64,000 nt of DNA from Lachnospiraceae bacterium (lineage in GTDB: Bacteria > Bacillota > Clostridia > Lachnospirales > Lachnospiraceae), in contig CAAGKF010000371.1 of the NCBI GenBank assembly GCA_900770345.1, positions 1-64,000 of the forward strand. The letters are read 5' to 3'. Shown one piece after another: positions 46,501 to 53,093 of the stretch (within the stretch, counting starts at the first letter, position 1; the number at the start of each line of letters is the position of its first letter). A model generated the notes under the pieces. That model saw only the letters and a program-made list of their open reading frames with translations. It ran no database searches and had not been told where the DNA came from. Made by a program: the position numbers and the translations under genes.

Positions 46501-46690
46501 TCCAAAGGTCATAATCCGCGCAGGCGGTGGCCTCCGGACGCTGGGCAAAGATCATAAGCTGTTCGTGATAGGGGTATTTATACAATCTCGCAGCTGTTTC
46601 CAAAAAAGCAGTCCACATCTGATAGCTGCCGGTGATCTGCTGTGCAGTTCTGTCTGCCAGTTGGCTGTATTGCTGTAATTTAGATGCCAT
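37535..46690 (-). CDS. Giant N6-methylase-like/SNF2-helicase ICE protein
   Basis: This 3051-residue protein has an N-terminal LtrC/ArdC-like region (1-250), then a charged linker (about 255-390) overlapped by tnpV in another frame. Divergent repeats near 410, 640, 975 and 1210 share ED-IDxxLxxGS and a YG/W block. A MutS domain I-like segment (VLFQVGDFFEMYGEDAK) lies near 770. A methylase-like domain has ILEPSMGVGNFFG near 1513 and NVPFGQY near 1583, where NPPY is usual. A SNF2 helicase has HEVGAGKTF near 2195, DEAHAFKN near 2360 and RSGRIIRQGN near 2725. It probably protects or processes incoming DNA. The degenerate NPPY motif makes active methylation doubtful. Confidence 0.9.
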   Translation of the reverse strand: MASKLQQYSQLADRTAQQITGSYQMWTAFLETAARLYKYPYHEQLMIFAQRPEATACADYDLWNKQMHRYVRRGSQGIALIDTTGDQPRLKYVFDVSDTGGGENSRRPYLWQYQQEHREVVAAALERRFEVSGENGLAEQLERVSAQLVDEFWNDHQRDILGIVDNSFLEEYDDFNIGVAFRNAAVVSTTYMLLSRCGMEPGDYFAHEDFLNVFDFNTPQTVAALGTAISQSSEQVLRQIEVTIKNYERQKLAERSESHERTDLHAQRGLSDSRFEPDRTGADALGQVRQDAEEVSAGASSGAVEQPAAVREAVSASAGDRRDSKPAIGADDARADEVGGRDGEPESQRPDEVGGPDEHAESTGGGNNPERAGVQLNLFDAPAGEQLSMFPTEAEQIAYIKEAERATPAPFAFSFAQEDIDHVLRLGSNTENSRMVMVSEFQKQKPIEVIAARLSKEYHGGAGFKTDRGEFSAWYAEDGIHLAKGRSARYEKSAQVVSWEAAAERIGQLMEQGQFASNVEVIEAESYERTKLAEALWYNYGDISDEARTQGYLSTLSEHRHGGFPDVTARLSEELKAPVFRQTLVDELSVFSAAYAQDNSLMRFRIYNPQRVLNMLQDYGLPRREYNSEMEDVPRLGMFITEDEIDATLNRGSNVEGGKGRIYGYLTGNHTTKEKVDFLKKENGISGSSNAVSGIGWFDSSGKGIKLRKPDCADVELNWNKVLSRLENIIRSGRYFTLEEKAQYDEMQTRERQFSQNYNTYNDIKHDHPDDIVLFQVGDFFEMYGEDAKAASELLDLHLTTRPIAGAGRVEMCGIPAHKLEQYVEQLRDKYDVTIAATQENGRERRTYTLRSIDHEAEAAINAHEAEYGADGARAFPSNEPTPTVRELYEQYKPMVSAAVIADEAYRNACRNSDRENAYLEGAAAVKRAVLASGDMQLLRLYSDMTEFHNRLHREVLDETYPRLQSQPRSMSQEDIDDALRAWNGSTESKRAVVRYMEQHGREKDTAAWLSREYGGDFDTPLHLTRTGTDTDVVMPWPKVQRRIAQLIKEDRFFTEQELDSFEDIDPVAIREALEQRGIVDGKEVDPEKLDRDPFIRQVTADVERIAQEEQVQATNLSGLQAPPYKVGDTVYLDNTAFEITAIRQFDVELRDPALAYPIFRAENKSRFEIMLHQDPRNSGITEYLAQDLKSSDSDLQEVLTWDGGLLTQQDKDQIAGWFRSGESNSRIAQRLADTYAGRADTMMLQTGEGTDYFASAAGLEINIDDKYSTKHSFSWIEISRILRAMYQQERDGFFHEATLPETSAPEKEPVTGTPSFTEETVAFYSGEKNNLPYDVEIRTLRTLEPEHDPPEPPLPDEPGSNPVSIPINGEWQTFPNVTAAEQAAYADFKADSHRNARNFHITDDALGVGGPKTKYQANIHAIRLLKYLEAEGLQASPEQQEVLSRYVGWGGLADAFDESKQNWAAEFRELRDVLTPEEYAAARGSTLNAHYTSPTVIKAIYEAVGNMGFQTGNILEPSMGVGNFFGLLPDTMAGSKLYGVELDSITGRIAKQLYPQANITVAGFETTDRRDFFDLAVGNVPFGQYQVNDRAYNKLGFSIHDYFFAKTLDQVRPGGVIAFVTSRYTMDKQSPEVRKYIAQRAELLGAIRLPNNAFKANAGTDVVSDIIFLQKRDRPIEIEPDWVHLGENADGFAINQYFLDNPDMVLGRQTSESTQYGRQDFTVEPYEDLDLGVQLQYAIQNIGGKYTEAELPDLGEGEAIDTSIPADPNVKNYSYTVVDGDVYYRENSRMVKPDLNATAMERVKGMVELRDCVQKLIAQQMDGYVPDESIRQTQRELNELYDSFTAKHGLINSRGNALAFSDDSSYYLLCSLEVLDEDNNLKRKADMFTKRTIKPHEVVTTVDTASEALALSISEKACVDMEYMASLTGKTEAELASDLRGVIYMDFNRTPDGSYTWRTADDFLSGNVREKLAYYQRNLDIMPSSALHRNEVADNVEALKAAQPKDLDASEIEVRLGATWIDKGYIQQFMFETFEPPYYLRRSIDVNYSPFSAEWNITGKSQPSYSDVNAYMTYGTDRANAYKILEDTLNLRDVRIYDTVTDPDGRERRVLNSKETTLAQQKQQAIKDAFQDWIWRDPDRRRELVTRYNELFNSNRPREYDGSHITFSGMNPEIQLREHQLNAVAHILYGGNTLLAHEVGAGKTFEMVAAAMESKRLGLCQKPLFVVPNHLTEQWASEFLRLYPSANILAATKKDFEPKNRKKFCGRIATGDYDAIIIGHSQFEKLPVSQERQERLLQEQIEEIEEGLEELKASRAERFTIKSLERTKKGLETRLKKLQDTTRKDDVITFEQLGVDRLYVDEAHAFKNLFLYTKMRNVAGLSTSDAQKSSDMLLKCRYIDEITGGRGVVFATGTPVSNSMTELYTMMRYLQHDTIRDKGLAHFDCWASTFGEATTAIELAPEGTGYRARTRFAKFFNLPELMNLFKEAADIKTADQLNLPTPTPIYHNVVAQPTEIQQAMVQELSERAAKVHAGIVDASVDNMLKITSDGRKLGLDQRVINPNLPDEPASKVNLCVDNIYRIWDEGQADKLTQLVFCDLSTPKNAAPSKRVAKAAASNLDSPELHALEMLAEKDGGNDDKDFTVYDDIRDKLVARGIPREQIAFIHEANTETRKKELFSKVRSGQVRVLMGSTFKMGAGMNVQDRLIALHDLDAPWRPGDLEQRSGRIIRQGNMNPEVHIYRYVTEATFDAYLWQTLENKQKFISQIMTSKSPVRSCDDIDETALSYAEIKALCAGDERIKEKMDLDVDVARLKLMKANHQSQQYRLEDNLLRYFPEQIEQNKGFIAGFEADMRTLAEHPHPVDGFAGMTVRGDVLTDKENAGAALLDAFKEVKGLDPVPIGSYRGLQMSLTLEDFGRDYVLTLKGQMTHRVTLGKDPRGNLTRIDNVLNGMSDRLNAVQNKLDSLYAQMETAKAELGKPFPQEEELRQKSARLAQLNIELNIDDRTPMEQLAEEAPTVAKSSRPSVIEKLRAPLPAQAAVKPKSRELEV
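45562..45915 (-). CDS. tnpV: TnpV-like protein nested in the giant gene
   Basis: This 117-residue protein resembles TnpV of Tn4451: LTYTRSGDYLIPDLSLTEQ, LGKYGRMRKKYLQEHRP, LLLSEKLYPHL, and SDPMKWVGLMNTLKAQAEET near the end. It is encoded on the same strand as the giant gene, in a different frame, over codons 259-376 of that gene. The ATG at 45915 follows GGAGAGGAG with 9 bases spacing, a better ribosome site than many single genes have. The giant protein is a charged, low-complexity linker here, as expected when the nested frame carries the constraint. TnpV function is unknown. Confidence 0.8.
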   Translation of the reverse strand: MSELTYTRSGDYLIPDLSLTEQEPMPLGKYGRMRKKYLQEHRPVLWNSLLLSEKLYPHLREIDETANRRLEQMMPELMKSAGVTESLKASDPMKWVGLMNTLKAQAEETILNELVFS

Positions 46691-46714
46691 TGGCCGCTCC
46701 TTTCTTTGAAAATG

Positions 46715-46743
46715 AAAAAGGAGCGCCGGTGAAGACGCTCCTT
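46715..46743 (-). terminator. Terminator before the giant gene
   Basis: AAGGAGCG (46718-46725) and CGCTCCTT (46736-46743) form a stem followed on the minus strand by TTTTTC. It lies between the gene ending at 46763 and the giant gene starting at 46690. Confidence 0.7.
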
Positions 46744-46762
46744 GGGCTAAATATATTTTCCG

Positions 46763-47242
46763 CTATTCTGACAGGTCCTGCCAGGGTTCCAACCCCATCT
46801 CTTCCCAGGTGACGCCATATGGCGCGCCGCCGGAAGTATAACCGGCAATAAAGAAGAAACGGTCATCCTGCCATGGTTCCTGTTCTGTATTCTTATGATT
46901 ACGCTTTTTCTTGGGGCGAGGCATCTTGCTGCTTTTCTTGCTCTTTGGCTGCCTGGTTATATCGTCCAATGTAACACCTGCATCGGCATCCCGCTGGACA
47001 CGTTGGGCATAGGCATCCAACCGCTTGAGAAATAATCGCCGGATTTCATCGCCGGCTACCCGGTAATTGCTGCTCTGGACTTTGAGGCAGACTGCGTTGC
47101 ATAGTGTCTCTGCTTCGTCCGCATCCGGCATCCGCTGATGCTCCAGAAAGAAGTGCAGCGTTTCCTTGTACATCCAGTCCGAAATACGGGCTTTTTGCTT
47201 TTGTTTCAGAGCTTTATACGGCACAAATGACTGCTCCGGCAC
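46763..47242 (-). CDS. Hypothetical ICE protein, basic middle region
   Basis: This 159-residue protein is not recognised. The N-terminal half is helical (FVPYKALKQKQKARISDWMY...LEHQRMPDADEAETLCNAV). A strongly basic stretch follows (KSKKSSKMPRPKKKRNHKN near 105-125), then an acidic, aromatic tail (WQDDRFFFIAGYTSGGAPYG). The GTG at 47242 was chosen because AAGGAGGAAGTG lies just upstream; the frame to 47320 overlaps the preceding gene and has no site. It may bind nucleic acid. Confidence 0.65.
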   Translation of the reverse strand: MPEQSFVPYKALKQKQKARISDWMYKETLHFFLEHQRMPDADEAETLCNAVCLKVQSSNYRVAGDEIRRLFLKRLDAYAQRVQRDADAGVTLDDITRQPKSKKSSKMPRPKKKRNHKNTEQEPWQDDRFFFIAGYTSGGAPYGVTWEEMGLEPWQDLSE

Positions 47243-47303
47243 AGCACTTCCTCCTTCCCGAAACAAGTAAGAACAGTATAGCAGAGAAATCAAAGAAAAT
47301 CTA

Positions 47304-47525
47304 TCATTCTTCCTCGTCAAAGTCGGGAATCAGGTCCAGCGCCGCATACGCTGTATCGCTGATCTTGGAGAGCTTCTCCAGAACGGAATCCGTCATGGCC
47401 AGCAGCTCAGGCTGGTCGCTTTCAATATACCGGCGCATCGTGCGCAATTCCTGTATCAACCCCTCCCGGGTGCCGGTGTCATAGATGCACATGAGGTTCA
47501 TTTCATCCACAGTAAATTGATTCAT
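47304..47525 (-). CDS. Transposon-transfer assisting family protein
   Basis: This 73-residue acidic protein begins MNQFTVDEMNLMCIYDTGTR and ends IPDFDEEE. The pattern matches the small transposon-transfer assisting family encoded downstream of ArdC-type genes in clostridial ICEs. The ATG at 47525 shares one base with the stop of the ArdC-like gene (TGATG). The exact role in transfer is not established. Confidence 0.8.
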   Translation of the reverse strand: MNQFTVDEMNLMCIYDTGTREGLIQELRTMRRYIESDQPELLAMTDSVLEKLSKISDTAYAALDLIPDFDEEE

Positions 47526-49540
47526 CACAAATCCCTTTCCGCGTTGTCACGCACAAGATTGGTTGCTGCTGGCAGGGGTGCGCGAAGCCGGGCAATCACA
47601 GAGGGCCGCTTTTCCGGTGCTTTCCCAGGTGCCCGCTGCTCCTGCTTCTTTTCCCGGTGAACTGCCTCCGAGAGTTCCAGCAGAGAGATCGGGGTCCCGC
47701 TTTTTGCCTGTTGCTCCAGCTCATCAACGGTTGGTTGCCTGGGCCCATTGTTAATCACGCCGTCAATCATACCGTAATCATCTTCCAACTGCATCTCCGC
47801 ATTTTTCAGATAATTGTCCGGCCGGAGAAATCCGGGCAGTTCCGTATAGCCCACGCTGTCCACATAATGACAGGATACCACGCCGTTTTGCCTGATGGCA
47901 ACGATGTCGCTGACGGAAAGGCTGTGCCCCCGAAAATCCTCCGGGTGATCTGTATTGAAAGTCCGATACAGGCTCTCCAACTTCTCCATGGTACATTCGC
48001 CTTGAGGAAGCTCACCGGTGTAGACCAGATCATAGTCTGTTCTTACCGGCGTAATCCCATGCCGCCGCAGATAATCAGAGTTTTCAAAACGGTAATCAGC
48101 CCGTTCTTCTCCGCCTTTCAGCTGGTAAATGGCGAAGCTATCCACGGGGCTTTCCAGAAAGGCCCGTTCCTGTTTCTGCTGAACCAGGGAGGCGTCCATT
48201 GCAGGTATGGTATCTCTGACGGCATCCCAGTCCTCACGAGTAATTCCGAAAATGCCGGTGTGCATCTCAATGTCCTCCGGCTCAAAAGCCATCGCTTCCG
48301 CGTTATTCTCATAGAGCATATACACAGTGACATCACGCTCCATCAGTTCCAAAGCACGTTCTCTGGAAAGCGGAAGCATATCCCCATCAGTATATCCGAA
48401 CGCATTCATTGCGGCTATGGACATGGTGGGGTCAGGGGGTGGAGACATTTCGGGTACTGTTTCAGGAGCGGCTTCTTCCACGATCCGCTCCACAACCGGA
48501 GTTACCGGCTGCTCATCATCTTCTGACGGAGATTCCCCCTGTTCCTGCAAAGTGTGCGTTTCCGTTTTTTCGGAAAGGTCAATCCCTCGCTCTTTGCAAA
48601 TTTCGGAAAAATGGGTTTCCACATCCGTGATAATGCTGTCCGCTGCCCGGCTGATGGTATCCAGACTTGCCCGGAACTCCGGCAGCTTCTTATCTTTTGA
48701 CCAGGAAGCAATGTAGCCGAAGCTGTTTGCTCCCGTATCAATCCCGAAAAAAGCACAGACCGCGCAGGAAATACTCTCCGCCTCCACCTCCTCGGTGTTG
48801 CGATCTTTGTGCTTTGGGAGTTCGGTTCCGGCTTCTTCCGCGGCCTGTGCCTGCTGGACCCCATAGTTGTGGAGCTTGGCATGACCAATTTCATGAATTA
48901 CAGCGCTGACTGTCTGTATTTGGCTCATACCCTCCCGGTACACGATTTCCTGATCGGTACGGCTGAAATAGCCGTCAGTATCCGCATCCATTTCACCGGC
49001 ACGGATAGGGACCGGCGACGAACGGCGCAGAGCCTCCATAAACATCTCATAGTGTTCTACATCGCCGGTCAGTGTGGCAACGGGGTTGGCCACCCGTTCC
49101 GGCAGAGGCTTGCCCTCCGTCTGCGCAACATCAAAAACTGTGGTGGGGCGGAACATGGGGATTCGGATTTCCTTCTCCTCCATAATAACATCGCCGTTTT
49201 CATCCAGCATGGGCTTCTGCGTATTGGGGTCCAGCTTTTCTTCCTCGATTTTCTTCTTATAGGGCGTGGGGGCGATGATGGTAATGCCTTTTTCGCCTCG
49301 CATCACATGACGGCCAAACTGGTTCTGCCATTTATTGTACCCGGCCACCAATGTTGCATCAGGCCGCTGCATCAGAATCAGCATGACATTATTTACGCTG
49401 TAACGGTGAAAGCGGCCCATCGTGCGAAGATAGGCTTCATATTTCTGCACATTGCCGGACTGAAACATCTCCTGGATACCGGCTTCAATGCGGTCAGTGA
49501 TCTCCTTCAATCGCTCTTTGTTGCTCTGTTTTTCTGCCAT
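47525..49540 (-). CDS. ArdC-like antirestriction / YodL-domain protein
   Basis: This 671-residue protein has an N-terminal ssDNA-binding ArdC domain (YLRTMGRFHRYSVNNVMLIL...ATLVAGYNKWQNQFGRHVMR, about 40-100). A metallopeptidase-like part carries HEIGHAKLH near 220. A YodL-like region follows (YRFENSDYLRRHGITPVRTD to DIVAIRQNG, about 495-575), and a short basic tail. ArdC proteins protect the single strand during conjugal entry. A terminator-like hairpin (49575-49618) precedes it. The end overlaps the transfer-assisting gene by 1 base. Confidence 0.87.
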   Translation of the reverse strand: MAEKQSNKERLKEITDRIEAGIQEMFQSGNVQKYEAYLRTMGRFHRYSVNNVMLILMQRPDATLVAGYNKWQNQFGRHVMRGEKGITIIAPTPYKKKIEEEKLDPNTQKPMLDENGDVIMEEKEIRIPMFRPTTVFDVAQTEGKPLPERVANPVATLTGDVEHYEMFMEALRRSSPVPIRAGEMDADTDGYFSRTDQEIVYREGMSQIQTVSAVIHEIGHAKLHNYGVQQAQAAEEAGTELPKHKDRNTEEVEAESISCAVCAFFGIDTGANSFGYIASWSKDKKLPEFRASLDTISRAADSIITDVETHFSEICKERGIDLSEKTETHTLQEQGESPSEDDEQPVTPVVERIVEEAAPETVPEMSPPPDPTMSIAAMNAFGYTDGDMLPLSRERALELMERDVTVYMLYENNAEAMAFEPEDIEMHTGIFGITREDWDAVRDTIPAMDASLVQQKQERAFLESPVDSFAIYQLKGGEERADYRFENSDYLRRHGITPVRTDYDLVYTGELPQGECTMEKLESLYRTFNTDHPEDFRGHSLSVSDIVAIRQNGVVSCHYVDSVGYTELPGFLRPDNYLKNAEMQLEDDYGMIDGVINNGPRQPTVDELEQQAKSGTPISLLELSEAVHREKKQEQRAPGKAPEKRPSVIARLRAPLPAATNLVRDNAERDL

Positions 49541-49574
49541 AAGCTGCTCCTTTCTCTGGAGCTATACTCCAGAA

Positions 49575-49618
49575 AATAAGGCTCCCGCATAGGGTGGTTT
49601 CATACCCCTGCGGGAGCC
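49575..49618 (-). terminator. Terminator upstream of the ArdC-like gene
   Basis: GGCTCCCGCA (49580-49589) and TGCGGGAGCC (49609-49618) are perfect arms followed on the minus strand by TTATTTTC. It may limit read-through from topB into the ardC-like gene. Confidence 0.7.
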
Positions 49619-49623
49619 GGTTC

Positions 49624-49926
49624 TCATTCGGATTTGGAGGATTTACTCCTTGCAGGAGGGGTATAGCCGCCCTCCCTGGCCCGCTGACTGGCCGCTCTGC
49701 GCCGGGCGTCACTGAACGGCTCCCGTACACTAACACAGGCTTTGGGGACAACGTAACTCACCGCCCCGGCGTGTTCCTTCCTGTCCGGGTATATCTGCTC
49801 TGGATATTTCTCATGCAGCTTTTTCAGCTTGGCGATCAGCTTCGGATCATGGGTGTAAACGCTGGCTGTTGCCTCCCCTTGATTATATAGAAGGATCGTC
49901 TCCATCTCGTAAGGCGTCAGAGACAT
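49624..49926 (-). CDS. Small ICE protein of unknown function
   Basis: This 100-residue protein starts SLTPYEMETILLYNQGEATA with YTHDPKLIAKLKKLHEKYP near 23-42 and a basic C-terminus. Such proteins follow topB in related elements, without a known role. The ATG shares one base with the topB stop (TGATG), so the two are translationally coupled. Confidence 0.75.
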   Translation of the reverse strand: MSLTPYEMETILLYNQGEATASVYTHDPKLIAKLKKLHEKYPEQIYPDRKEHAGAVSYVVPKACVSVREPFSDARRRAASQRAREGGYTPPARSKSSKSE

Positions 49927-51974
49927 CAGGACGCCTCCCTGCCGAAATCAAAGCGATAAACTGTACGCTCCCCGTTGTCATCCAGCAGAAGATTGGCATC
50001 AAAGGTTTTGCCTGTCTTTTCAGAGTAAATATTTTTGATGTAGGTCCTGCCGCCTTTCAGAAGCTCCTCAGCGTTTTTCCGGGTCAGATTGATCCGCTTG
50101 GCGCTGAGAAACTTATTGTCCCGCCAGAGGCCAAAACGACATTCGTTGGATTCACAGAAATAGCCCTTGCGGGATTCCGTCACATCGCTGCCGCAGCGCG
50201 GACATTTTCCAATGACCTCCCGGCCGGAGGGGAACAGAACTTCCGCGCCACGGATGACCCGGTAATTCTTCGTCAGATTCTGAAGCATTTCGGTGATTTC
50301 CTCCAGAAAAACGTCCGGCTCCAGGGTGCCGTATTCGATCTGTTTCAGTTTGTGTTCCCATTCTGCCGTCAGGAGGGGCGACTGCAGCTGCTCCGGCAGG
50401 ACGGTAATCAGGGAGATGCCTGGCTGGGTGGGCACCAGACTGACCGTTTTCCGATTCTGTCTGCGTTCCGCGAAACCAGCCTCCACCAGCTTTTCGATCA
50501 TCGCCGCCCGGGTAGCCGGGGTGCCGATGCCCTTGCGCTCGGCATCCTCCTTGGCATCCGTTACGCCTGCGGTTTCCATAGCGTGAAGCAGCGTATCCTC
50601 TGTATAGGCAGCGGGTGCTTTTGTTTTCCCTTCAACGATACTGGAAATGGCGTTTTCAAGAGTCTGTCCTTCCATCAGCGCGGGGAGGGCCTGCTCCGGC
50701 TTTGCGTCCAGATATGCTTTCCAGCCCAAATCCTGGACCATTTTCCCTTTGGCAGTAAACGTGGTTCCTCCGCAATCCAGTGTGACCACCGTTTCGGTGA
50801 AACGGTATGCGCCGCTGACCGCAATCAGCACCTGACGGGCCACCAGCTTCAGAATCTCCCGTTCTCCTATGGTCAGATCGCAAAGATCAGTTTCCCCGGC
50901 TTTCAGGGTGGGGATGACGGCGTGGTGGTCAGTCACCTTTTTACTGTCACAGACTTGGCCGAAATGGATAGAGGCAGGTGCGTCCATTCCGCAGATACCG
51001 GCAGAACAGGCAGCGACCTGCCTGACAGAGCCGGACATATCATCCGTGAGGAAGCGGCTGTCGGTACGGGGGTACGTCACCAGCTTTTTCTCATACAGGG
51101 ACTGAAGATAGTCCAGCGTCTGCTGGGCGGTATATCCGAGCGTTCGGTTGGCCTCCCTCTGGAGGGTAGTCAAATCATAGAGGGCCGGTGCTTTTTCACT
51201 TTTTTCTTTTGCCTCCACGCCGATTACCCGGGCGGGAGCATTGGCGCAGGCGGCACAAATCCTTTCTGCCTCGGACTTTTCCCGGAACTTCTCGCTGACG
51301 GCGGAAAATGCCGGCAGCGTCAGATTAACGGTATAAAATGGTTCCGGCCTAAAAGCGGAAATCTCCGCATCCCGCTGAACCAGCAGTGCCAACGTGGGAG
51401 AGACGACCCGGCCCACATTAAGCGTCCGGTGATACAGCACAGAAAAAAGCCTGGTTGCATTGATGCCCACCAGCCAGTCAGCCTTGGCACGGCAGAGCGC
51501 GGCGGCATACAGCCTGTCATACTCAGCGCCGGGGCGCAGATTGCGGAACCCATCCCGGATTGCTTCGTCCTCCATGGAGGACAGCCATAACCGTTTCATA
51601 GACTTTTTGCAGCCAGCCTGTTCGTACACATAACGGAAGATCAGTTCACCCTCCCGTCCGGCATCACAGCCGTTGATTACCTCAGATATATCCTCCCGGC
51701 GCATCAGCTCTTTGAGAAGATCGAACTGCTTTTTCTTGCTGTGGGTGATTTTCACGATCCAGGGATTGGGAACAATGGGCAGGTCCTCGCAGCGCCATTT
51801 GGCGTATTTTTCATCATAGGCTTCGGCGCTGGCCAGCTCCGCCAGATGGCCGAAGCACCAGGAGACGATATAACCATTTCCCTCCAGGAAACCCTCCATT
51901 CGCTTTTTTGCACCCAACACAGAGGCATATGCCATTCCAACGGAGGGCTTTTCTGCAATCACAAGTTTCATCAT
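49926..51974 (-). CDS. topB: DNA topoisomerase III
   Basis: This 682-residue type IA topoisomerase has a Toprim domain at the start (KLVIAEKPSVGMAYASVLG) and CDAGREGELIFRYVY near 108. The catalytic tyrosine lies in VTYPRTDSRFLTDDM near 300. A C-terminal zinc-finger part carries CPRCGSDV...YFCESNECRFG near 605-630. ICE-encoded TopB probably relaxes or decatenates DNA during transfer and circularisation. It opens the group topB / small gene / ardC-like. Confidence 0.95.
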   Translation of the reverse strand: MMKLVIAEKPSVGMAYASVLGAKKRMEGFLEGNGYIVSWCFGHLAELASAEAYDEKYAKWRCEDLPIVPNPWIVKITHSKKKQFDLLKELMRREDISEVINGCDAGREGELIFRYVYEQAGCKKSMKRLWLSSMEDEAIRDGFRNLRPGAEYDRLYAAALCRAKADWLVGINATRLFSVLYHRTLNVGRVVSPTLALLVQRDAEISAFRPEPFYTVNLTLPAFSAVSEKFREKSEAERICAACANAPARVIGVEAKEKSEKAPALYDLTTLQREANRTLGYTAQQTLDYLQSLYEKKLVTYPRTDSRFLTDDMSGSVRQVAACSAGICGMDAPASIHFGQVCDSKKVTDHHAVIPTLKAGETDLCDLTIGEREILKLVARQVLIAVSGAYRFTETVVTLDCGGTTFTAKGKMVQDLGWKAYLDAKPEQALPALMEGQTLENAISSIVEGKTKAPAAYTEDTLLHAMETAGVTDAKEDAERKGIGTPATRAAMIEKLVEAGFAERRQNRKTVSLVPTQPGISLITVLPEQLQSPLLTAEWEHKLKQIEYGTLEPDVFLEEITEMLQNLTKNYRVIRGAEVLFPSGREVIGKCPRCGSDVTESRKGYFCESNECRFGLWRDNKFLSAKRINLTRKNAEELLKGGRTYIKNIYSEKTGKTFDANLLLDDNGERTVYRFDFGREAS

Positions 51975-52002
51975 TTCTTTTTCCTCCTAATGGGAGACAG
52001 CA

Positions 52003-52033
52003 AAAGGCAGCCTCGCACAAACGAGACTGCCTT
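52003..52033 (-). terminator. Terminator of the toxin-antitoxin unit
   Basis: AAGGCAG (52004-52010) and CTGCCTT (52027-52033), extended by CTCG/CGAG, are followed on the minus strand by a short T run. It lies 21 bases after the toxin stop. Confidence 0.6.
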
Positions 52034-52053
52034 GCTGCTCCTATTATTTTTTG

Positions 52054-52365
52054 TCAGATCAGTTTCTCATAATCCCGGGAACCGTAGAAAAAGCGCAGAA
52101 TATATACCGTGTGTTCTGACTCTGCCACCCGATACACCATGACATAATGCTTAATCACAGCACGCCGGTAGCCCAGATCCCGCAACCTGGGATTGCGGCA
52201 GCGTTCAAACATCAGCGGCATGGACATCAGATCCTCATAACACGCATCCACAGCATCCAGAAATGCGGAGGCGGCGGTTGGGTTGCCAAGCTCTCCGGAA
52301 ATATATTCGACGATGGTATCCAAATCCTGTACCGCAAGATCGGTGACTGAGATTTTATAGCCCAT
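52054..52365 (-). CDS. RelE/ParE-type toxin
   Basis: This 103-residue protein has the RelE/ParE fold pattern: ISVTDLAVQDLDTIVEYI near 5-22, FERCRNPRLRDLGYRRAVIK near 53-72, and VYRVAESEHTVYILRFFYGSRDY at the end. ParE types poison gyrase and RelE types cut mRNA on the ribosome; the sequence does not decide between them. It overlaps the antitoxin gene by 11 bases. The pair probably stabilises the element. Confidence 0.9.
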   Translation of the reverse strand: MGYKISVTDLAVQDLDTIVEYISGELGNPTAASAFLDAVDACYEDLMSMPLMFERCRNPRLRDLGYRRAVIKHYVMVYRVAESEHTVYILRFFYGSRDYEKLI

Positions 52366-52615
52366 GCTTCTGCCTCAACTCTCTCAGAGAAGCCCGGGCA
52401 TCCGTTACTTTTCCTGCCTGGACTTCATCCTCTGCGGCAGCCAGTCTGTCATAGACATCCAGCATCATCATTCTTTCCTCATAGGCTTTCATACTCATGA
52501 GAACCATATCGCCATAGCCGTTCTTGGTAATATAGATTGGTTCCTTTGACTCACTGCACATCTGCGAGATGGCAGCGGTATCTTTCAGATCTCGGATGGG
52601 GATGATACGCGGCAT
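52355..52615 (-). CDS. Phd/YefM-type antitoxin
   Basis: This 86-residue protein has the Phd/YefM pattern IPIRDLKDTAAISQMCSESK...PIYITKNGYGDMVLMSM. An acidic helical C-terminus follows, which should wrap and block the toxin. The N-terminal part normally binds the operator and represses the operon. It has its own promoter at 52642-52670. Confidence 0.92.
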   Translation of the reverse strand: MPRIIPIRDLKDTAAISQMCSESKEPIYITKNGYGDMVLMSMKAYEERMMMLDVYDRLAAAEDEVQAGKVTDARASLRELRQKHGL

Positions 52616-52641
52616 AGATAACCAGCTCCTTTCGTGACATT

Positions 52642-52670
52642 ATTATACCACGATTATCCCACATAGGCAA
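52642..52670 (-). promoter_or_regulatory. Promoter of the toxin-antitoxin unit
   Basis: On the minus strand TTGCCT (-35), 17 bases and TATAAT (-10) lie 27 bases before the antitoxin start. The overlapping region is a likely site for autoregulation by the antitoxin. Confidence 0.65.
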
Positions 52671-52706
52671 GGGATTTATGCCGGGCTTCCGAAAAATTCA
52701 CAAAAT

Positions 52707-53093
52707 TCAGTCCGTGACAGGCCATCCCTTGGAATGCAGAAATTCCTTGCGCAAAACATTATTGGCGCAGCTGGAAATGGCTTTGCCGATTACTTCCCAA
52801 TGGTCCTTGCTCAGCTTGTATTCGCCGTACCAGGTAAACTCTGAATAGATATCCGCTACCGGATGCTCCAGGCGAAGCAGAGCCTCCACCTGATCGTCAA
52901 ATAACGGTACTCTGGGCAGCACACGGAGAATGTGTTCCCGGGCGATGTATTCAAAGGAACGGGATGAAGCGCAGCCGGATTTCTGCATCAGGGCATTGCG
53001 GTATTGCTGCTGCTCCGCTTTCATCTTTGCTAGCAGGCGCTCCCGGCTCGTCAGTCCAGGATTATTCTTCGGTTGCGGCTGCATATTCTTCAT
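52707..53093 (-). CDS. DUF3848-like ICE protein
   Basis: This 128-residue protein contains one copy of the domain also found at the N-terminus of the protein encoded at 36436-37530 (AREHILRVLPRVPLFDDQVE...EHPVADIYSEFTWYGEYKLS). Function is unknown. The start is uncertain: the ATG at 53093 has GGAGG 3 bases away, while the ATG at 53084 has it 12 bases away. Either overlaps the end of the surface-protein gene by 20-30 bases. Confidence 0.7.
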   Translation of the reverse strand: MKNMQPQPKNNPGLTSRERLLAKMKAEQQQYRNALMQKSGCASSRSFEYIAREHILRVLPRVPLFDDQVEALLRLEHPVADIYSEFTWYGEYKLSKDHWEVIGKAISSCANNVLRKEFLHSKGWPVTD

